Assembly: GCF_947179515.1 (NCBI RefSeq)
Contig: NC_067482.1
Span: 79,225,444 to 79,289,443, forward strand
Reading direction: 5' to 3'
Source of the DNA: Apodemus sylvaticus
Lineage: Eukaryota > Chordata > Mammalia > Rodentia > Muridae
DNA: 64,000 nucleotides
The notes under the pieces were generated by a model. That model was not told the origin of the DNA. It made no database searches and worked only from the letters and a program-made list of their open reading frames with translations. The number at the start of each line of letters is the position of its first letter. Position 1 is the stretch's first letter. The position numbers and the translations under genes were made by a program. This document shows positions 38,341-50,400 of this stretch, one piece after another.

Positions 38341-38958
38341 AGTAAACAGGTAAAGTTTTTTAAAAGAATAAAATTGAACAGTCTATTTTGGTTTGTGAAT
38401 TGTCTAGCCCAGGCATATGTACTGGTGGCTTGGTTCCCACTGGTGAGCTTTAGGGAGGTGACTGATGCTGAAGGCTTTGACATAAGTATTAGGTTCATAG
38501 ATGCATAACATGATGGCATTTCTGGGAGATAGTAGAAAGTAGAAGGAGGGGCCTGGTTAGAAGAAGTAGGTCACCAGAAGTGTGTCCCTGGGGGCCATGC
38601 CTTGCCCTAGACCTCCTCTGCTTTTACTCTCTGCCTCCTGTCTGCCAGCAGGTGAAGAGCCTCCCCTCCCCCTGCTCCTGCCATCTCACCACCAGCCCAG
38701 AGTCAACGGGGGACTTAAGTCTCTGAACCAGAGAGCAGAAATGAATCTTTCCTCCTTTAGGTGACAGGAAAAGATGTCCTAAGTTTCCCTTCTGTATTAC
38801 TGTTAGAACATAGACTCTATCTTCCAATTATATTATTTTGAATAGCTGTTCATAAAACTACAAACACAAATTTCCCGGTGTCTTTGGGGTCTTTGTTTCT
38901 GAAAGCTCCAAAACATGAAAATGTATTTATTTATTTTTAATTAATATATTTTAAAGAA

Positions 38959-39307
38959 TGTGATAGTCTGGATGAAAATGGTCCCTATAGGCCCATATGT
39001 TTGGTTCCCAGTTAGTGGAACTGTTTGGGAAGGATTAGGAGGTGTGGCTTTGTTGGAGGAAGTGTGTCATTGGGGGTGGGCTTTGAGGTTTCAAAAGGCC
39101 TAATCTCTATCTCTCTGCCTGCATCTTTCAGATCAGGTGTGAGTTCTCAGCCACTGCTCCAGCACCCTGCCTGCCTGCCTTTCTGCCTCTATGATGAACA
39201 TGGCTTCATCCACAGGGGCTGTAAGCTAGCCTTCAATTAAATGCATCCTTCCATAAGCTGCCTTGGTCATGGTGTTTCTTCATACCAATAAAACAGTAAC
39301 TAAGACA
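38959..39307 (+). mobile_element. MaLR-type solo LTR, plus orientation
   Basis: Begins TGTGATAGTCTGGATGAAAA and ends TAACTAAGACA (TG...CA ends). It includes AGGAGGTGTGGCTTTGTTGG, an ATTAAA-type signal in TTCAATTAAATGC, and CCTTGGTCATGGTGTTTCTT. About 349 bp, the size of MT/ORR1 LTRs. No matching 5-bp target duplication is visible. Confidence 0.75.
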
Positions 39308-39324
39308 AAACATTTGAAATGTTT

Positions 39325-39715
39325 TTGTTATTATATGTTATGTTTATGAAGGCTTTGACTACATGTGCATCCCTGGTGCCTGCTGAGGTCAGAAGAGGAC
39401 TGTGGATCCTCTAGAACTGGAGTTGCCAGTGGTTATAAGCCACATGTAGGTGCTAGGAACTAAACCTGTGTCCTCTGCAAGAGCAACCAGTAACCTCTGA
39501 GGCATCTTTCAGTCCTCATAGCAAGACTACTATAAAATATGTTTTTATGCTTGTCTGTCTTGGGGTTTTTTTTTTGTTTTTTTTTTTTTTTGTTTTTTTT
39601 TGAGATAGGGTCTCACTATGGGCATATTGACCAGGCTGGTCTCCAACTCAGAAATCCACCTCCCTCTGCCTCCCAAATGCTGGGATTAAAGATGTGTGCA
39701 TCCAATCCTGCCTTT
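39325..39715 (-). repeat. B3-type SINE followed by B1 SINE
   Basis: 39,325-39,515 is a minus B3 (AGGTCAGAAGAGGACTGTGG, TAGGTGCTAGGAACTAAACC). 39,598-39,715 is a minus B1 (TTTGAGATAGGGTCTCACTA, AATGCTGGGATTAAAGATGT) with a long T-rich tail at 39,565-39,600. Confidence 0.82.
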
Positions 39716-39837
39716 CTTTTCTTTGGAAAAAAAATATATATCTTATTAGCTTTAGGGTTCAGTCATGAACCAGTGATGAGTAAGTTATAATTTTATTTTC
39801 CCTCACCTAAATCACATCAGAAGAAGTAAAAAGGAAG

Positions 39838-40025
39838 CTGGAGAAATGGTCCCCTTGTAGAGGATCCAGGTTGGGTCTCAGCACCCACAACCATTTATCT
39901 GGAACTCTGGTTCCAGACAATGTGATGCCGTTTTATCTCTGCAGGCTCTGTATACACGTGGTAGCCAGACATGCCTGCCAGCAAAACACCCACACATACG
40001 AGTATAAATAAGTCTTTTTCAAAAG
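39838..40025 (+). repeat. B3-type SINE (diverged)
   Basis: GCTGGAGAAATGGTCCCCTT, GTCTCAGCACCCACAACCAT, GGAACTCTGGTTCCAGACAA, and a TATAAATAAGTC tail. Confidence 0.65.
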
Positions 40026-40164
40026 GATTTTGTAAAAATCAAAAACAACAACAACAACAACAAACACTAAAAAGGGACTTTAATTTTATCTAGCATAAAT
40101 TACTAATAATATTATTTCAAAATTAACTCAATATGAAATAAATATTTTCATATAGTATTTCTTA

Positions 40165-40510
40165 ATTTTTTGAGACAGGTTCTCACTATGAAGTCCTGGC
40201 TGCCTGAAACTCACTACATAGACCAGGCTGAGCTTGAACTCATAAAGAGCTGCCTGCCTCTGCCTCCCGAATACTGGGATTAAAGATGTGTTTCACTATG
40301 CCTAGCTATTCATTTTTTACTTTATTTGTGTGTGTGTGTGTGTGTGTGTGGTCTGTGAGTGCCCATGGAGTCTCAGGTATTGGGCCCCCCACAGCTGATG
40401 TTACAGGTAGCTCAGCCCCTGACGTGTGTGCTCAGAATTGAACTCGGGTTTGGTTGTCTGAAAAAGCAACACATGCTCTTAACTGCTGAGTTCTCTCTCC
40501 TGCCTGGCTT
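40165..40510 (-). repeat. B1 SINE plus B3-like SINE with TG microsatellite
   Basis: 40,168-40,308 is a minus B1 (TTTGAGACAGGTTCTCACTA). 40,322-40,505 is a minus B3/B2-like element whose A/CA-rich tail is a TG run at 40,326-40,350. Confidence 0.75.
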
Positions 40511-40539
40511 TTTCCAAAAGACAGTTTGGTAGGGGGCAT

Positions 40540-40700
40540 GATGGCTCACACCTTCAATTAATTCTAACATTTGGGAGGCAGAAGCTGATGCAAGCAGATT
40601 TTTGCTAGTTTGAGGCCAGCCTGGTTTACAATGTGAATTACAAACAGAGAAATACTGTCTCAAAAGGCCAAAAACAAACAAACAAACAAACAAACAAACA
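40540..40700 (+). repeat. B1 SINE
   Basis: TTCTAACATTTGGGAGGCAG, GTTTGAGGCCAGCCTGGTTT, ending with an AAAC-repeat tail at 40,672-40,700. Confidence 0.85.
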
Positions 40701-41009
40701 ATAAAACAGTCCTCTTGGCTGGCCTGGGCCTTGAGGATGACTTTCAAGACTTTCAAGTTCCAATCCTTATGCCTGTACTGCCCAAGTGCTGTAATTAATT
40801 ACAGGTGTGCACCATCATATCCTACAGATATTGGGGATTGAACTCAGGGTTTTGTGCATGCTGGGTAAACATTGTACTTATTGAGCTAGACCTCCCAGCC
40901 CTTTAACCTTTTCTTTAAAATGTATTAAGCCACAAAGTTAAGTGTTTATTTGACTCTCATGGTACATCTCAATTTGTACCAGAGAGTATTTTTAAAAATG
41001 TATATATTT

Positions 41010-41150
41010 TTTGGTGTTTTGAAATAATGTCTCTCTACATAGCCCTGGCTTTCCTGTGACTCACTATATAGACCAGACTGGCTTCAAACTCATAGAGATC
41101 CACTGTCTCTGCCTATCAAGTGCTGGAATTAAAGATATTTAGTACCACAC
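41010..41150 (-). repeat. B1 SINE
   Basis: TGTCTCTCTACATAGCCCTG through CAAGTGCTGGAATTAAAGAT; moderately diverged. Confidence 0.85.
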
Positions 41151-42214
41151 CTGGCCATATTTCAACACTTGAAAGCCACTTGGGACTGGCTAGTGGTTAA
41201 AGTACAGCAAAAGGCTTAAGGGCTTTGTGTTCACCAACAATAAGATTGAACATTTACTCCTGCTAGGGTCAGGCAGGCCTGGTGACACAGACCTGCAATC
41301 CTAGCTCTTAGGAGGCTAAGGCAGGAAGAATGCAAGTTCAAGAGCAGCCTGGGCTCTATAGTGAAACTGGGGAGGAAGGGAGAGCGATCCCTCAGGATCA
41401 CTAAGCACAACTGAGTTTCCCTACGCGGACTAATACTCACATACAAACAAACGCAATTATCTCATATCTCCCATGCGTTGGCTGGGCAACTGCCTCTAAG
41501 GAGATGGTGCGGCCAACGAGATTATGTCCCCAAGGAATGAAGTGGGGACAGTGGGGAGAGCAACAACAAAAGGAAACACGCTGGAAAGGCCATGAAGGAA
41601 AAAAAGCAAGCAAGAAGCCCCAGTCTGGGGAGAAGCAGATTCAGGAGGCAAAGCACTTTAAACTGTGAGCACCAAAAAATATTCATCTGTTTACTGGGGC
41701 CACCTTGGATACCAATTCCCATGAGATTCTGGGTCAAAACATCAAGAATACTCAAAATTAAGCAGAAACTATGGCTTGACAATAGAGCACTTGTTTGATG
41801 GATGAAGCTCTGGGTCAATCGTCAGCACCAGAAACATAAGCGCATACAGAATATCCAAGGTTACTTTCTACCAATTCCTTTAAAAACAGAGAGTATGCAG
41901 ACGCAGTGCGGAAACCACTGGCCGTGTGTCAGGTGGAGGAGCCTAGGACATGAACTTTCTCTGTAATTTCTAGTGCACTTATGACGCCACAGGCGCTGGC
42001 TCTGATAGAACCAACATGAAAGAGGTAGCAGCTAATAATGTTATTTGATGTTTTCTGATTCCCAAAGAAGGGTAGGAACCTTTCCTTCTCTCTATTCAAC
42101 CCTCAAGTCTTCCTCTCTAACAACTAATGCCATGTCTGAGGTTCATGCCAGTATGCCCACTGAGATTCAGTCACCACTAAGAAAACATTTTTGAAACTCT
42201 AAAACAATTTCCAG

Positions 42215-43560
42215 TGTCTGTTACTGCTGTGAACAGAAAACAGGATCAAGGCAACTCTTATAAGGATGACATTTAGTTGGAGCTGGCTTACAGGTTCAGA
42301 GGTTCAGTCCAGTATCATCAAGGCAGGAGCATGGCAGAATCTAGGCAGCCATGGGGCTGGAGGAGCTGAGAGTTCCACTTCTTTTTCCAAAGGCAGCTAG
42401 CAGAAGGCTGGCTTCAAAGCAGGTAGAAGGAGGGTATTAAAGCCCATGCCCACAGTGGCACACCTAATCTAACAAGGCAACACCAATTCCATCCATCAAG
42501 ACCACACATTCCTCTTAATGGCGACACTCCCTGGGCAAAGCATATACAAACTATCACATTCCACTCCCTGGCTCCCATAGGCTTGTTCAATTACATGAGT
42601 CTATGGGGGCCATACCTAAACATAGCATGATGCAAAATACATTTAGTCCAACATCAAAAGTCCCCATACTCTATAGCAGTCTCAACAATGTTAAAAAAAA
42701 AAGTACAAAGTTCAAAGTCTCTTCTAAGATTTAAGCAGTCTCTTAACTGTAGTCCCATATAAAGCCCAAAAATACTGGACCAAAGCAAAACAGGAAACGA
42801 GCTAGGCAAACTCTGAAGTCCATGTCTCCACATCCAATGTCAAAGCACTCTTCAGATCTCAGCTCCTTCCATCCTTGATGACTGTTGTTGGCAGATCTGC
42901 ACTCAGCAGCAACAGACTTCACTCTCTTGGGCTGGCTCCACTCCCTGTTAGCACTTTTCCTCGGCAGGTATCTCCTGACTCTGGCATCTCTAACATCTTG
43001 GGGTCTCCAAGGCAACTTCAATTTTACAGCTTCTTATTCCAACGTCTGGGCTCCTCCAAAGGCTCTGCCCTCTGCAGCACTCTAGGCTCTGCTTGACTCC
43101 ACTCCACTGCTGCTGCTGTTCCTGGTGATCATCCTATGATACTGGCATTTCCAACATACAGGGTTTTCAACTGCAACTAGTCTTCACTAATAGCCTCTCA
43201 TAGGCTCTCCTCATGGTGTCAAGCCTCAACTATTTTGTATAACCTCTTTAGTCCCGGGCCATCAACTGTAACTGTAACTGCACCTTCACCAATGGCCTTC
43301 CATGACCTTTCACAGTGCCAAGCCTCAGCTGCTCTTCATGACACCTTCATGCCTTCGAAACCAGTACTGACTGGGTAACTCTTACACATTGCCACGTACA
43401 GCTGCAGCAACAACCTTAGTTATCTCTGGAACACAGTTTTTTTGTGGTCTCAGAAAACACTTCCCAGAAGATTTCACCTCGGTGATGCTGGTCTCTTTTT
43501 CATCACTGCTAATTTCTAGATCTAGCTAACCAGCATCAGTTGTCCCAGTAGTCCCTTCTA
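42215..43560 (-). mobile_element. MaLR-type element: 3' LTR plus internal region, minus orientation
   Basis: 42,215-42,558 is an LTR in minus orientation (ends TGTGATAG...; contains AGGCAACTCTTATAAGGATG in its complement and TCAGTCCAGTATCATCAAGG). 42,559 to about 43,560 resembles the internal region of the element at 12.1-13.4 kb, sharing words such as AGTTCAAAGTCTCTTCT. No 5' LTR was seen, and no gag/pol-like frame is present. Confidence 0.7.
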
Positions 43561-43669
43561 TTCTGGGCTCTAATTCTAGAGTCGCGCAGCCAAAGCATTT
43601 CTGCTTCCTGTAGCTGGAACCCGATCCCCCTTATTATCTTACCAGCTTTCTGTTTTCCAACTCCCTCAC

Positions 43670-43830
43670 TGCCTAAGCTTGGCTGTCCTGGAACTTGCTC
43701 AGTAGATTGACTTTGAACTCAGAAATCTGCATGGTTCATCTAGAACTTGCTCTGTCCCCAGGCTGGCCTTGAACTCAGATCTGCTTGGCTTTGTCTCCTG
43801 AAATTAAAGGTGTTAGCACCATGTCCTGGG
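43670..43830 (-). repeat. B1 SINE remnants
   Basis: Two partial minus B1s containing TTGGCTGTCCTGGAACTTGC and CCCAGGCTGGCCTTGAACTC. Confidence 0.65.
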
Positions 43831-44161
43831 CTCTGTACGGAGGGATGCGGAAGAGGTGGTGCTGAACCAAAAAATGGGGCTTACGGTCTAGTTAAGTGGG
43901 GCTCTATGGCAACGGGTCTAATAGGAGGAGAATTCTTCAAAATGCCAGGCCAAACAGGAAAGAAGACAGGGGCGTGTGGGGGGCGCTGAGGGGCCGAGGA
44001 ACCAGGCAGAGTTAGGAGGAGTGTTTAGCAGACGATGTAGAATGGCTTACCTGTCTCCGGCGTCGCAGCCTCAGCTCTGTGTCTGGCGGGCTCACTGAAC
44101 TACCTCCAGAGCTTCTGCGGCTCCGGGAATCCCTCGAAACTCTAAGCTGGGCGCCCAGGTC

Positions 44162-44175
44162 GCTTCCATGGCAAC
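44162..44175. promoter_or_regulatory. RFX X-box-like motif
   Basis: GCTTCCATGGCAAC matches the X-box consensus GTNRCCATGGYAAC at 12 of 14 positions with a perfect right half-site. RFX factors drive ciliary and spermatogenic genes, which would fit Ccdc157. Confidence 0.5.
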
Positions 44176-44186
44176 GGCGTACCACG

Positions 44187-44196
44187 GCGCATGCGT
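44187..44196. promoter_or_regulatory. NRF1-like site
   Basis: GCGCATGCGT, a close match to the palindromic NRF1 motif GCGCATGCGC. Confidence 0.55.
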
Positions 44197-44232
44197 GGAG
44201 GGGCTGGAAGTGCGACACGGCAAGGGGGCGGG

Positions 44233-44242
44233 ACCGGAAGTG
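44233..44242 (+). promoter_or_regulatory. ETS-family site
   Basis: ACCGGAAGTG is an exact ETS/GABPA consensus; a second GGAAGTG lies near 44,207. Confidence 0.6.
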
Positions 44243-44265
44243 CCTCCGCGGCTTCTCCCTGGGTC

Positions 44266-44277
44266 GCCGCCATCTTG
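44266..44277 (-). promoter_or_regulatory. YY1 site
   Basis: GCCGCCATCTTG is the complement of the strong YY1 motif CAAGATGGCGGC, commonly found just downstream of the start site of housekeeping genes, here Sf3a1. Confidence 0.7.
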
Positions 44278-44371
44278 CCATTGACTCGGAGCCTTCGTGT
44301 GGTGAGCTTAACCTTGTCGTCGTACCGGTTGTCGCCACCGAGGCGGACTGGCAGCCCTGAGCGTCGCAGTC

Positions 44372-44434
44372 ATGCAGGCCGGACCCGTGCAGGCGGTACC
44401 CCCGCCGCCGCCAATGGCCACTGAGTCCAAACAG
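44372..44434 (+). CDS. Sf3a1: Sf3a1 coding exon 1
   Basis: Residues 1-21, MQAGPVQAVPPPPPMATESK plus Q. Donor CAG/GTACGG. The ATG context is GCAGTCATGC. Confidence 0.96.
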
Positions 44435-47400
44435 GTACGGTGCCCCGTGCTCCTCCGCCTGCAGTGTGCTGTAGGCCTAGTTCCTCCACTCCCGCGCGGG
44501 CGCGGTGGCACTCCTGCTGGAAGCTCAGGCCACCCTGAAGGATTTGGAGGGACTGCAAGTCCCAGGAGTCAGCGCGCTGCGTTGCCTTCTAGTCTCTAAG
44601 AGAACTCTCTCGAACCGGACTTTTCAAAACTAGCGTGCGGACTTGCACCCTCGGCTTCCTCTGGGGGCTTAATTTGAACCACGAAGCCTCCATTTTAAAG
44701 AGGCGAGCCAAGAAAACCATCCTTTTCCCCTAGATTAGGAATGGCTATATAAATTCAATATGGTTAAGGAAACTTGCCTCGTTTTGTTTTTGATTGCTTC
44801 CTCAGTGGACATGCAGTGTCCACTCCATGAGAGTTCATGTCATTTTATGGGCTTTAATCAACTTGGATTTTCATTTAAAGGATGCCTTAAGATAGGGCAT
44901 TGAGTGTTGTGTGTGATTGGCTAATATTTCATAGTAACCCTAATGCCTCCCCCCTTCTGTGATGCTAATAATTAGAGAAAATCTGTTGCATAAGGGATAA
45001 ATACAATCGTACTGTGAGGATGACTGCCAGCTGTTGTCCCTGTTAGCTGTTTGCAGTCTGCAGGACAGATATTGCTGTCAGTAGCATCATGGAAAAATGC
45101 TGAGGGCTTGTGTAGCGTTTATGATAGCCTAGTCCAAGCTAGGGACTTAAGACCGTACTTCCTTTTTCTGTTTTTTTCACAGCCAATGGAAGAAGAAGCA
45201 TCATCAAAGGAGGATTCCACCCCATCCAAGCCAGTGGTAGGGATTATTTATCCTCCTCCAGAGGTCAGGAATATCGTCGACAAGACTGCCAGTTTTGTGG
45301 CCAGGTAACAGCTGCTTCTGCACAGTGGGTCTGGGAAATTGTAGTCCAAAGGGCTTTTGAATCAGCACAAGGGCATCATGGGGTGTTTTAGAGGCTCCGG
45401 CTTGGGCTCTAAAACCACAGCGGGGCAGTGGGGAAGGTGACAGATAGGACTGGTATTATTGACATACCACAACAGTAATCACAGTGAAAGCCATACCTAG
45501 CTGTATAGTCACCAGGAGTTTCTGCTTCCAAAACAAGTCTGAGGAAATTCCTGGTAGCTTCTTTGTGACTGCTGATGTGTGTGTGTGCTGTGTGTTTGAG
45601 CTGCTGGCCTGAAGAAAGAAGAGGAGTCAGGATTTCACTCAGCTTCCTCATCCCACGAACTTCTGCTTCTTTGGATGGAATCTGCTAAGGACCACTTGAC
45701 TCTCAGCGGCCAACATATCCCCTGGCTTAGGGCATTTGTAGATTATTCTTTTGGCAGTCAACATCATTATCCAGTCTGCAGATATTTGGCTTGCCTCTTG
45801 AATCCTTAAAAAAGAAAAATCGTATTATCACACTTAAAAATGAGGTGATCTCACGATCAGTCTGTATGTCAGGCGTTTCTTGAACCAGACTGCTGCTTAC
45901 GTGACGGAGCTCCTTAGCCCTGAACTCTGCACGGGACACATGCTGTCCAGAGCTGTCTAGGGCCCACATTTTGTTGCTCCCTTTAGGGAGCGTCCTCTAC
46001 CACTTTGAATCATTTAATAATGTTTTGTTCCCAACTTCCTAATAAAGTGAATGGTCCAAAGAGATTCTGATTGATATATTGTGCAGTGTCCACTCCATGA
46101 GAGTTGTGTCACTTTATGGGCTTTAATCAACTTGGATTTTCATTTAAAAGATGCCTTAAGATCGGGCATTGAGTGTTGTGTGTGATTGGCTAATATTTCA
46201 TAGTAACCCTAATACCCCCCCTTCTCCTGTGATGCTAATAATTAGAGAAAATGTTGCATAAGGGATAAACACAATCGTACTGTGAGGACGACCGCCAGCT
46301 GTTGTCCCTGTTAGCTGTTTCCTTCTGCCCTGGCATCCTTTTCTGATATGGTAATATCAACACAAGTACTATTACATCTTGATTTTCTCTGCATGCTAAA
46401 TTGTAAACATTTCCTAGCTACTTTTTGGTGTCCCTCATGCTGCATGCTTTTTATGGAGAGGATTCAGAGTATCAAGGCTATATGTTTTCTTTTAAGACTG
46501 TTTCCAGTGTTTCCACTTGATCTGTGAAGCTGTAAGAGGAGTTTGAACATTTTCTTTCCCTCTTACATGGTTTCTTTAGAAGAAACTCAATGTGAAACAG
46601 TAATGGCTAAGAGAATTCAGGGGTTGGGGAGACAGCTCAGTTCAGTCAGGTACCTGTCACAAGAACTTGAGTTTGGAACTCATGGTATATATCCCACGGA
46701 TAACCTTGTTAAAGCAAGATTGAGCAGTGGGTGCATCTGGTCACCTCAGTACTGGGACTAGAGACTGACAGATTCCTGGAGCAAATTGCTCTGCTTCATA
46801 TTCAATGAGAGAGCTTTGTCCTTTGCCTCAAAAACTAAGGTGGGGCCAGTGTATTCTTGTACTCTGAAGGCAGGAGCAGGTTGATCTCTGTGCATCTCTG
46901 GCCACCCTGGTCTACATAGCATTTCAGGCAAGCTAGGGATACATGGACCCTATCTGAAATAAGTATGCAGATAAATTTAAATAAGGGAATGATTGAGGAA
47001 GACAATGGACATCAGCCTCTGGCCACCACTGGTACAGGTGCACACAAGTCTGCACTTAGAAACATCTCAATCAGTTTTCCCAAGTAGCTTTCTGATAATT
47101 GTGTCATCCTGCTACCACAGCCAAAAACAAAGCACAACTGACCCAGTTCTTTTTAAAAATAAATACTCATTACTGGGCATAGTGATACATAACTGTAATC
47201 TTGGTGTTAGGAAGGAATATTGGGAGGTGGTGACTAGCTTGGCAACACAGTGAGCTCCATTTTAATGAAGGGAAAAAGCCGGAGAAGTGGCTCAGAAATT
47301 AAGACCACTTTCTGCACCTGCATAGGACCAGAGTTTGGCTCCCTAGACTCATGCCAGACAACTCACAACTACAGAATCTGAATACCTACATGCATGCCCT

Positions 47401-50400
47401 TTAATATGCACACATGCCTGCACAGAGTCAATTTTCTTTTTCTTTTTCTTTCTCTATCTCTCTTTTCTTTTCTTTTCTATTCTTTTCTTTCTGAGAAGGA
47501 AAACAAAGTGGATTGGAGCCAGTCATGGCACACACCAAGTTCCATAATGTGTGAGGCAGAGGCAGGTGGATGTCTGTAAATTCAAGGCCAACCTGGTCTT
47601 GTGAGTTTTATATCTATCAAGGCTAAAACAAACAAACAAACAAATAAATAAATAGCTAGCTGGGTGGTGGTAGCGCATATCTTTAATCCCAGCACTTGGG
47701 AGGCAGAGGCAGGTGAATTTCTGAGTTCAAGGCCAGCCTGGTCTACAGAGTGAGTTCCAGGACAGCCAGGGCTATACAGAAAAATGCTGTCTCGAAAAAC
47801 CAAAAAATAAATAAATAAATAAAATAAAAAATAAATAAATAAATGGGTTGATTGTGTAGCATAGTGATAGAGTGAGTGCATGTCTCCATGTGTAGAATAT
47901 GAGTTCTATTTCTAGTAGTGTAAAAATCTCACCATGTTTCCATATGGGTTTTTATCTATGGTGATCATTTTTGTAGAGATTCAAAAATCTGAACTTGAGA
48001 TGACTCAGTGGGTAATTAATGTTTGCAACACAAGCATTAGGGCTTGAACTTGGATCTCCAGCCACTACAGTAAAGCTTGGGGAGGGGTGTCTGTCTGTCA
48101 GTCTGTCCCCAGCCACTCCTTAGAGCTTGCTGGTTGGACAACCTGCCTAACCGTATTGTAATAGTGAGCTCCAGCTTCAGTGCATCAAAGAATAAGAAAA
48201 TGATAGAGTAGGTCCTTGCTGTTGGCCTCTGGTCTCCAGGTGAGCACAGACACATACATTTTTCTCCCAGGCTCCTCAAAACTTGTAAATAAATTCGGAA
48301 CTTGCTTTTGCATGCTTTACAGTGAGAGGACAGGTCAAAATCTTGATCTGAGAGGGCTGGTATTCAGGTCTCTGCTCTGCTAGGCCACATACTCAGGAGG
48401 CAGCCAAAGCTGACCGAAGAAAAAGGAGCTTTTTTTCTGTAGATGGGTCTTCCCATTCCTGCATTTTCCTGTCAAAAAGCTAAGTTGGAAATTACCTTCA
48501 AAAACCCTGCCCGCTAGGCTGAGTTACAGTCAGGCTCTTCTGCTGAAATCTGTTTCTTGTGTTGGAGGAATTAATTCTAAAATTAATAGTAAGCCAACTT
48601 ATAGCACTGGAATTTCTTGGAATAAGTACATCTGCCTTCTATCTTTTTAAGTGTTCCCTGATGTGTAGAGACCCTGGTTTAGGAGGCAGTGTTGCAAGAG
48701 ACAACTAGACCTACTTTTCAAGAAAGAAGCCAGTAGTCTCCATGGGTATTTTCCAGGCATGTGACCTGATCTGGGAGGACCCAGATCTGTATCTATCCTG
48801 CTTATGTATGGTTTGCATTACATAGGGAGGTAGGAAAATGTTTCTTTCCAAAGCATGAGGTTCTAGTTGAACTAATGCACAATCAAATTGAGACCTCATG
48901 GTATTAGTCCCGCTACAGGGTGTGGCCAGAATTTGCTAGAAGCTTAGCCTTCCGCAGTCTGTGCCATGGCTCCTTCACGGAGGCTAACCTTAACTGTAAA
49001 GTTGCCTGCCTCGCTCTTTTGCTCTGTTTAATTGGCAGAACCATGGGTGTGAAAGTCTGGAGAAAGAGTGGCCTGTCTGGCACTAGTCCCTGGAGCCTTG
49101 GCTTGGTATATTTGGGGTACCTCTGAATGCAGGGTTCTGGCCAGAGAATCAGGGGAAGCCCCATGGACATCTCCTGACAGGCCAGTCATCTCCAAGTGTT
49201 GGTGGAATTGCCCCTTTTAAGCTACACAGTAGTAACTGCCCTCTGTGTTTGCAGGCCATTGTATTAATAAAGTCTTGAGCATCTCCTCAAATACTACATA
49301 AGTAAATGTTTTCAATATTTGAAGATACAGAGGAAAAGTGGTATTAGCCACATTTGACATATGGGAAATCAAAGTAACAAACACTTTGGAATCTTGTATG
49401 TGAGACTAAGTCGTGAACAAGAAACTTGAAGGTATCTTGTGTCTTGTAAAGACTTGTGTGCCTTTTAGCTGACACAGATGTTATGTGTGAGTATGATACT
49501 TGGAGCTAGGTTTGGTGGCACACTTCATTGCACCTAAAAGTAAAGGCAGGCAAATCAGGGCCAAAAGTATGGCCTCTTGAGTTATATCCACTAGGACTCT
49601 AAAAATCAGAATTCTCCAGCCATTTTTTAATTATCCTGGAGGACGGCATTTCTTTAGTGTGGGTATATATCTGTATGTGTGCATGACATGAACACACACG
49701 TACACATAAATCAGAGTACAACTTGGTGAGAGGCAGTTCGCCCTTTTGCCAAGTGGAACCAGGAGATCAAACTCAGGCTGTCCATCCTGTCGGCAAGGAC
49801 CTTTACACACTCAGCCACCACAGCCTGGCCTTCCCTGGTATAAGTACAGAAGAGAGAAATCCCACAGAGCAATTTTTCCTTCCTGAGCCTCCCAGTAATA
49901 AATGAAGTGACTTTAGGCAGTATTTGGGCAACGCGTTAATACTTATTAGCTGCTTGGGGTTTTGTTTTGTTTTTTTTTTTCCTTTTTGTTTTTATGGAAC
50001 TTGGTACCAAATCCAGGGCTTTGTGGACCTTAAATAACACACTCTACAATTATCTTACATTCTTAGCCAAAGAATAAATATTTTATTATAAGAACTAAGC
50101 AATTGCTCAGCTGATTGTGGGTATTATAGAAGTGTTAGGAGCTAAGGAAGCAGCCAGGCCCGCATTGTCACCTGACACTGACTGATTCCTAGAAGCTCAA
50201 GAGCAACTCTCCTATCCTGAGGGGTGGACTGGTTTGGTGACTGGGTGGTGGCACAGATGTTGAAATAGAAGAAGATTTGGATCTCAGTAGTCACAGAGGT
50301 TGTAGAAATCATCTTTGGTGTGTTGTTTATCTTATTTTAATTTTTTACAGAAATGGACCTGAATTTGAAGCTAGGATTCGACAGAATGAGATCAACAACC

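Larger units (their letters stand above)
36522..44050 (-). other. Ccdc157: Ccdc157 5' introns (between UTR exons and the ATG exon)
   Basis: 7.5 kb upstream of the start-codon exon. It holds one predicted UTR exon, a palindrome, a GA microsatellite, a MaLR solo LTR, a MaLR 3' LTR with internal sequence, and many B1/B3 SINEs. No other coding exon was found. Confidence 0.7.
44051..44200 (-). other. Ccdc157: Predicted Ccdc157 5' UTR exon 1
   Basis: A strong minus-strand donor GACAG/GTAAGCC at 44,051/44,050 ends a CpG-rich exon. The upper boundary (start site) is estimated somewhere between 44,150 and 44,280. Confidence 0.6.
44050..44371. promoter_or_regulatory. Bidirectional CpG-island promoter of Ccdc157 and Sf3a1
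   Basis: Only about 320 bp separate the Ccdc157 first-exon donor (minus) from the Sf3a1 ATG (plus). The interval is CpG-rich and TATA-less and contains X-box, NRF1, ETS and YY1 type motifs, listed separately. Head-to-head housekeeping/ciliary pairs with such promoters are common. Confidence 0.8.
45305..50350 (+). other. Sf3a1: Sf3a1 intron 2
   Basis: A 5-kb intron. Repeats cluster at 46.8-47.85 kb; 47.9-50.3 kb is mostly unique sequence in which I see no exon. A T-rich run lies near 49,957-49,990. Confidence 0.75.

Noticed and set aside
44012..44338. A 108-residue Arg-rich minus-strand frame over the bidirectional promoter
   Set aside because: It runs through the strong GTAAGC donor of the Ccdc157 UTR exon and is typical of CpG-island DNA.
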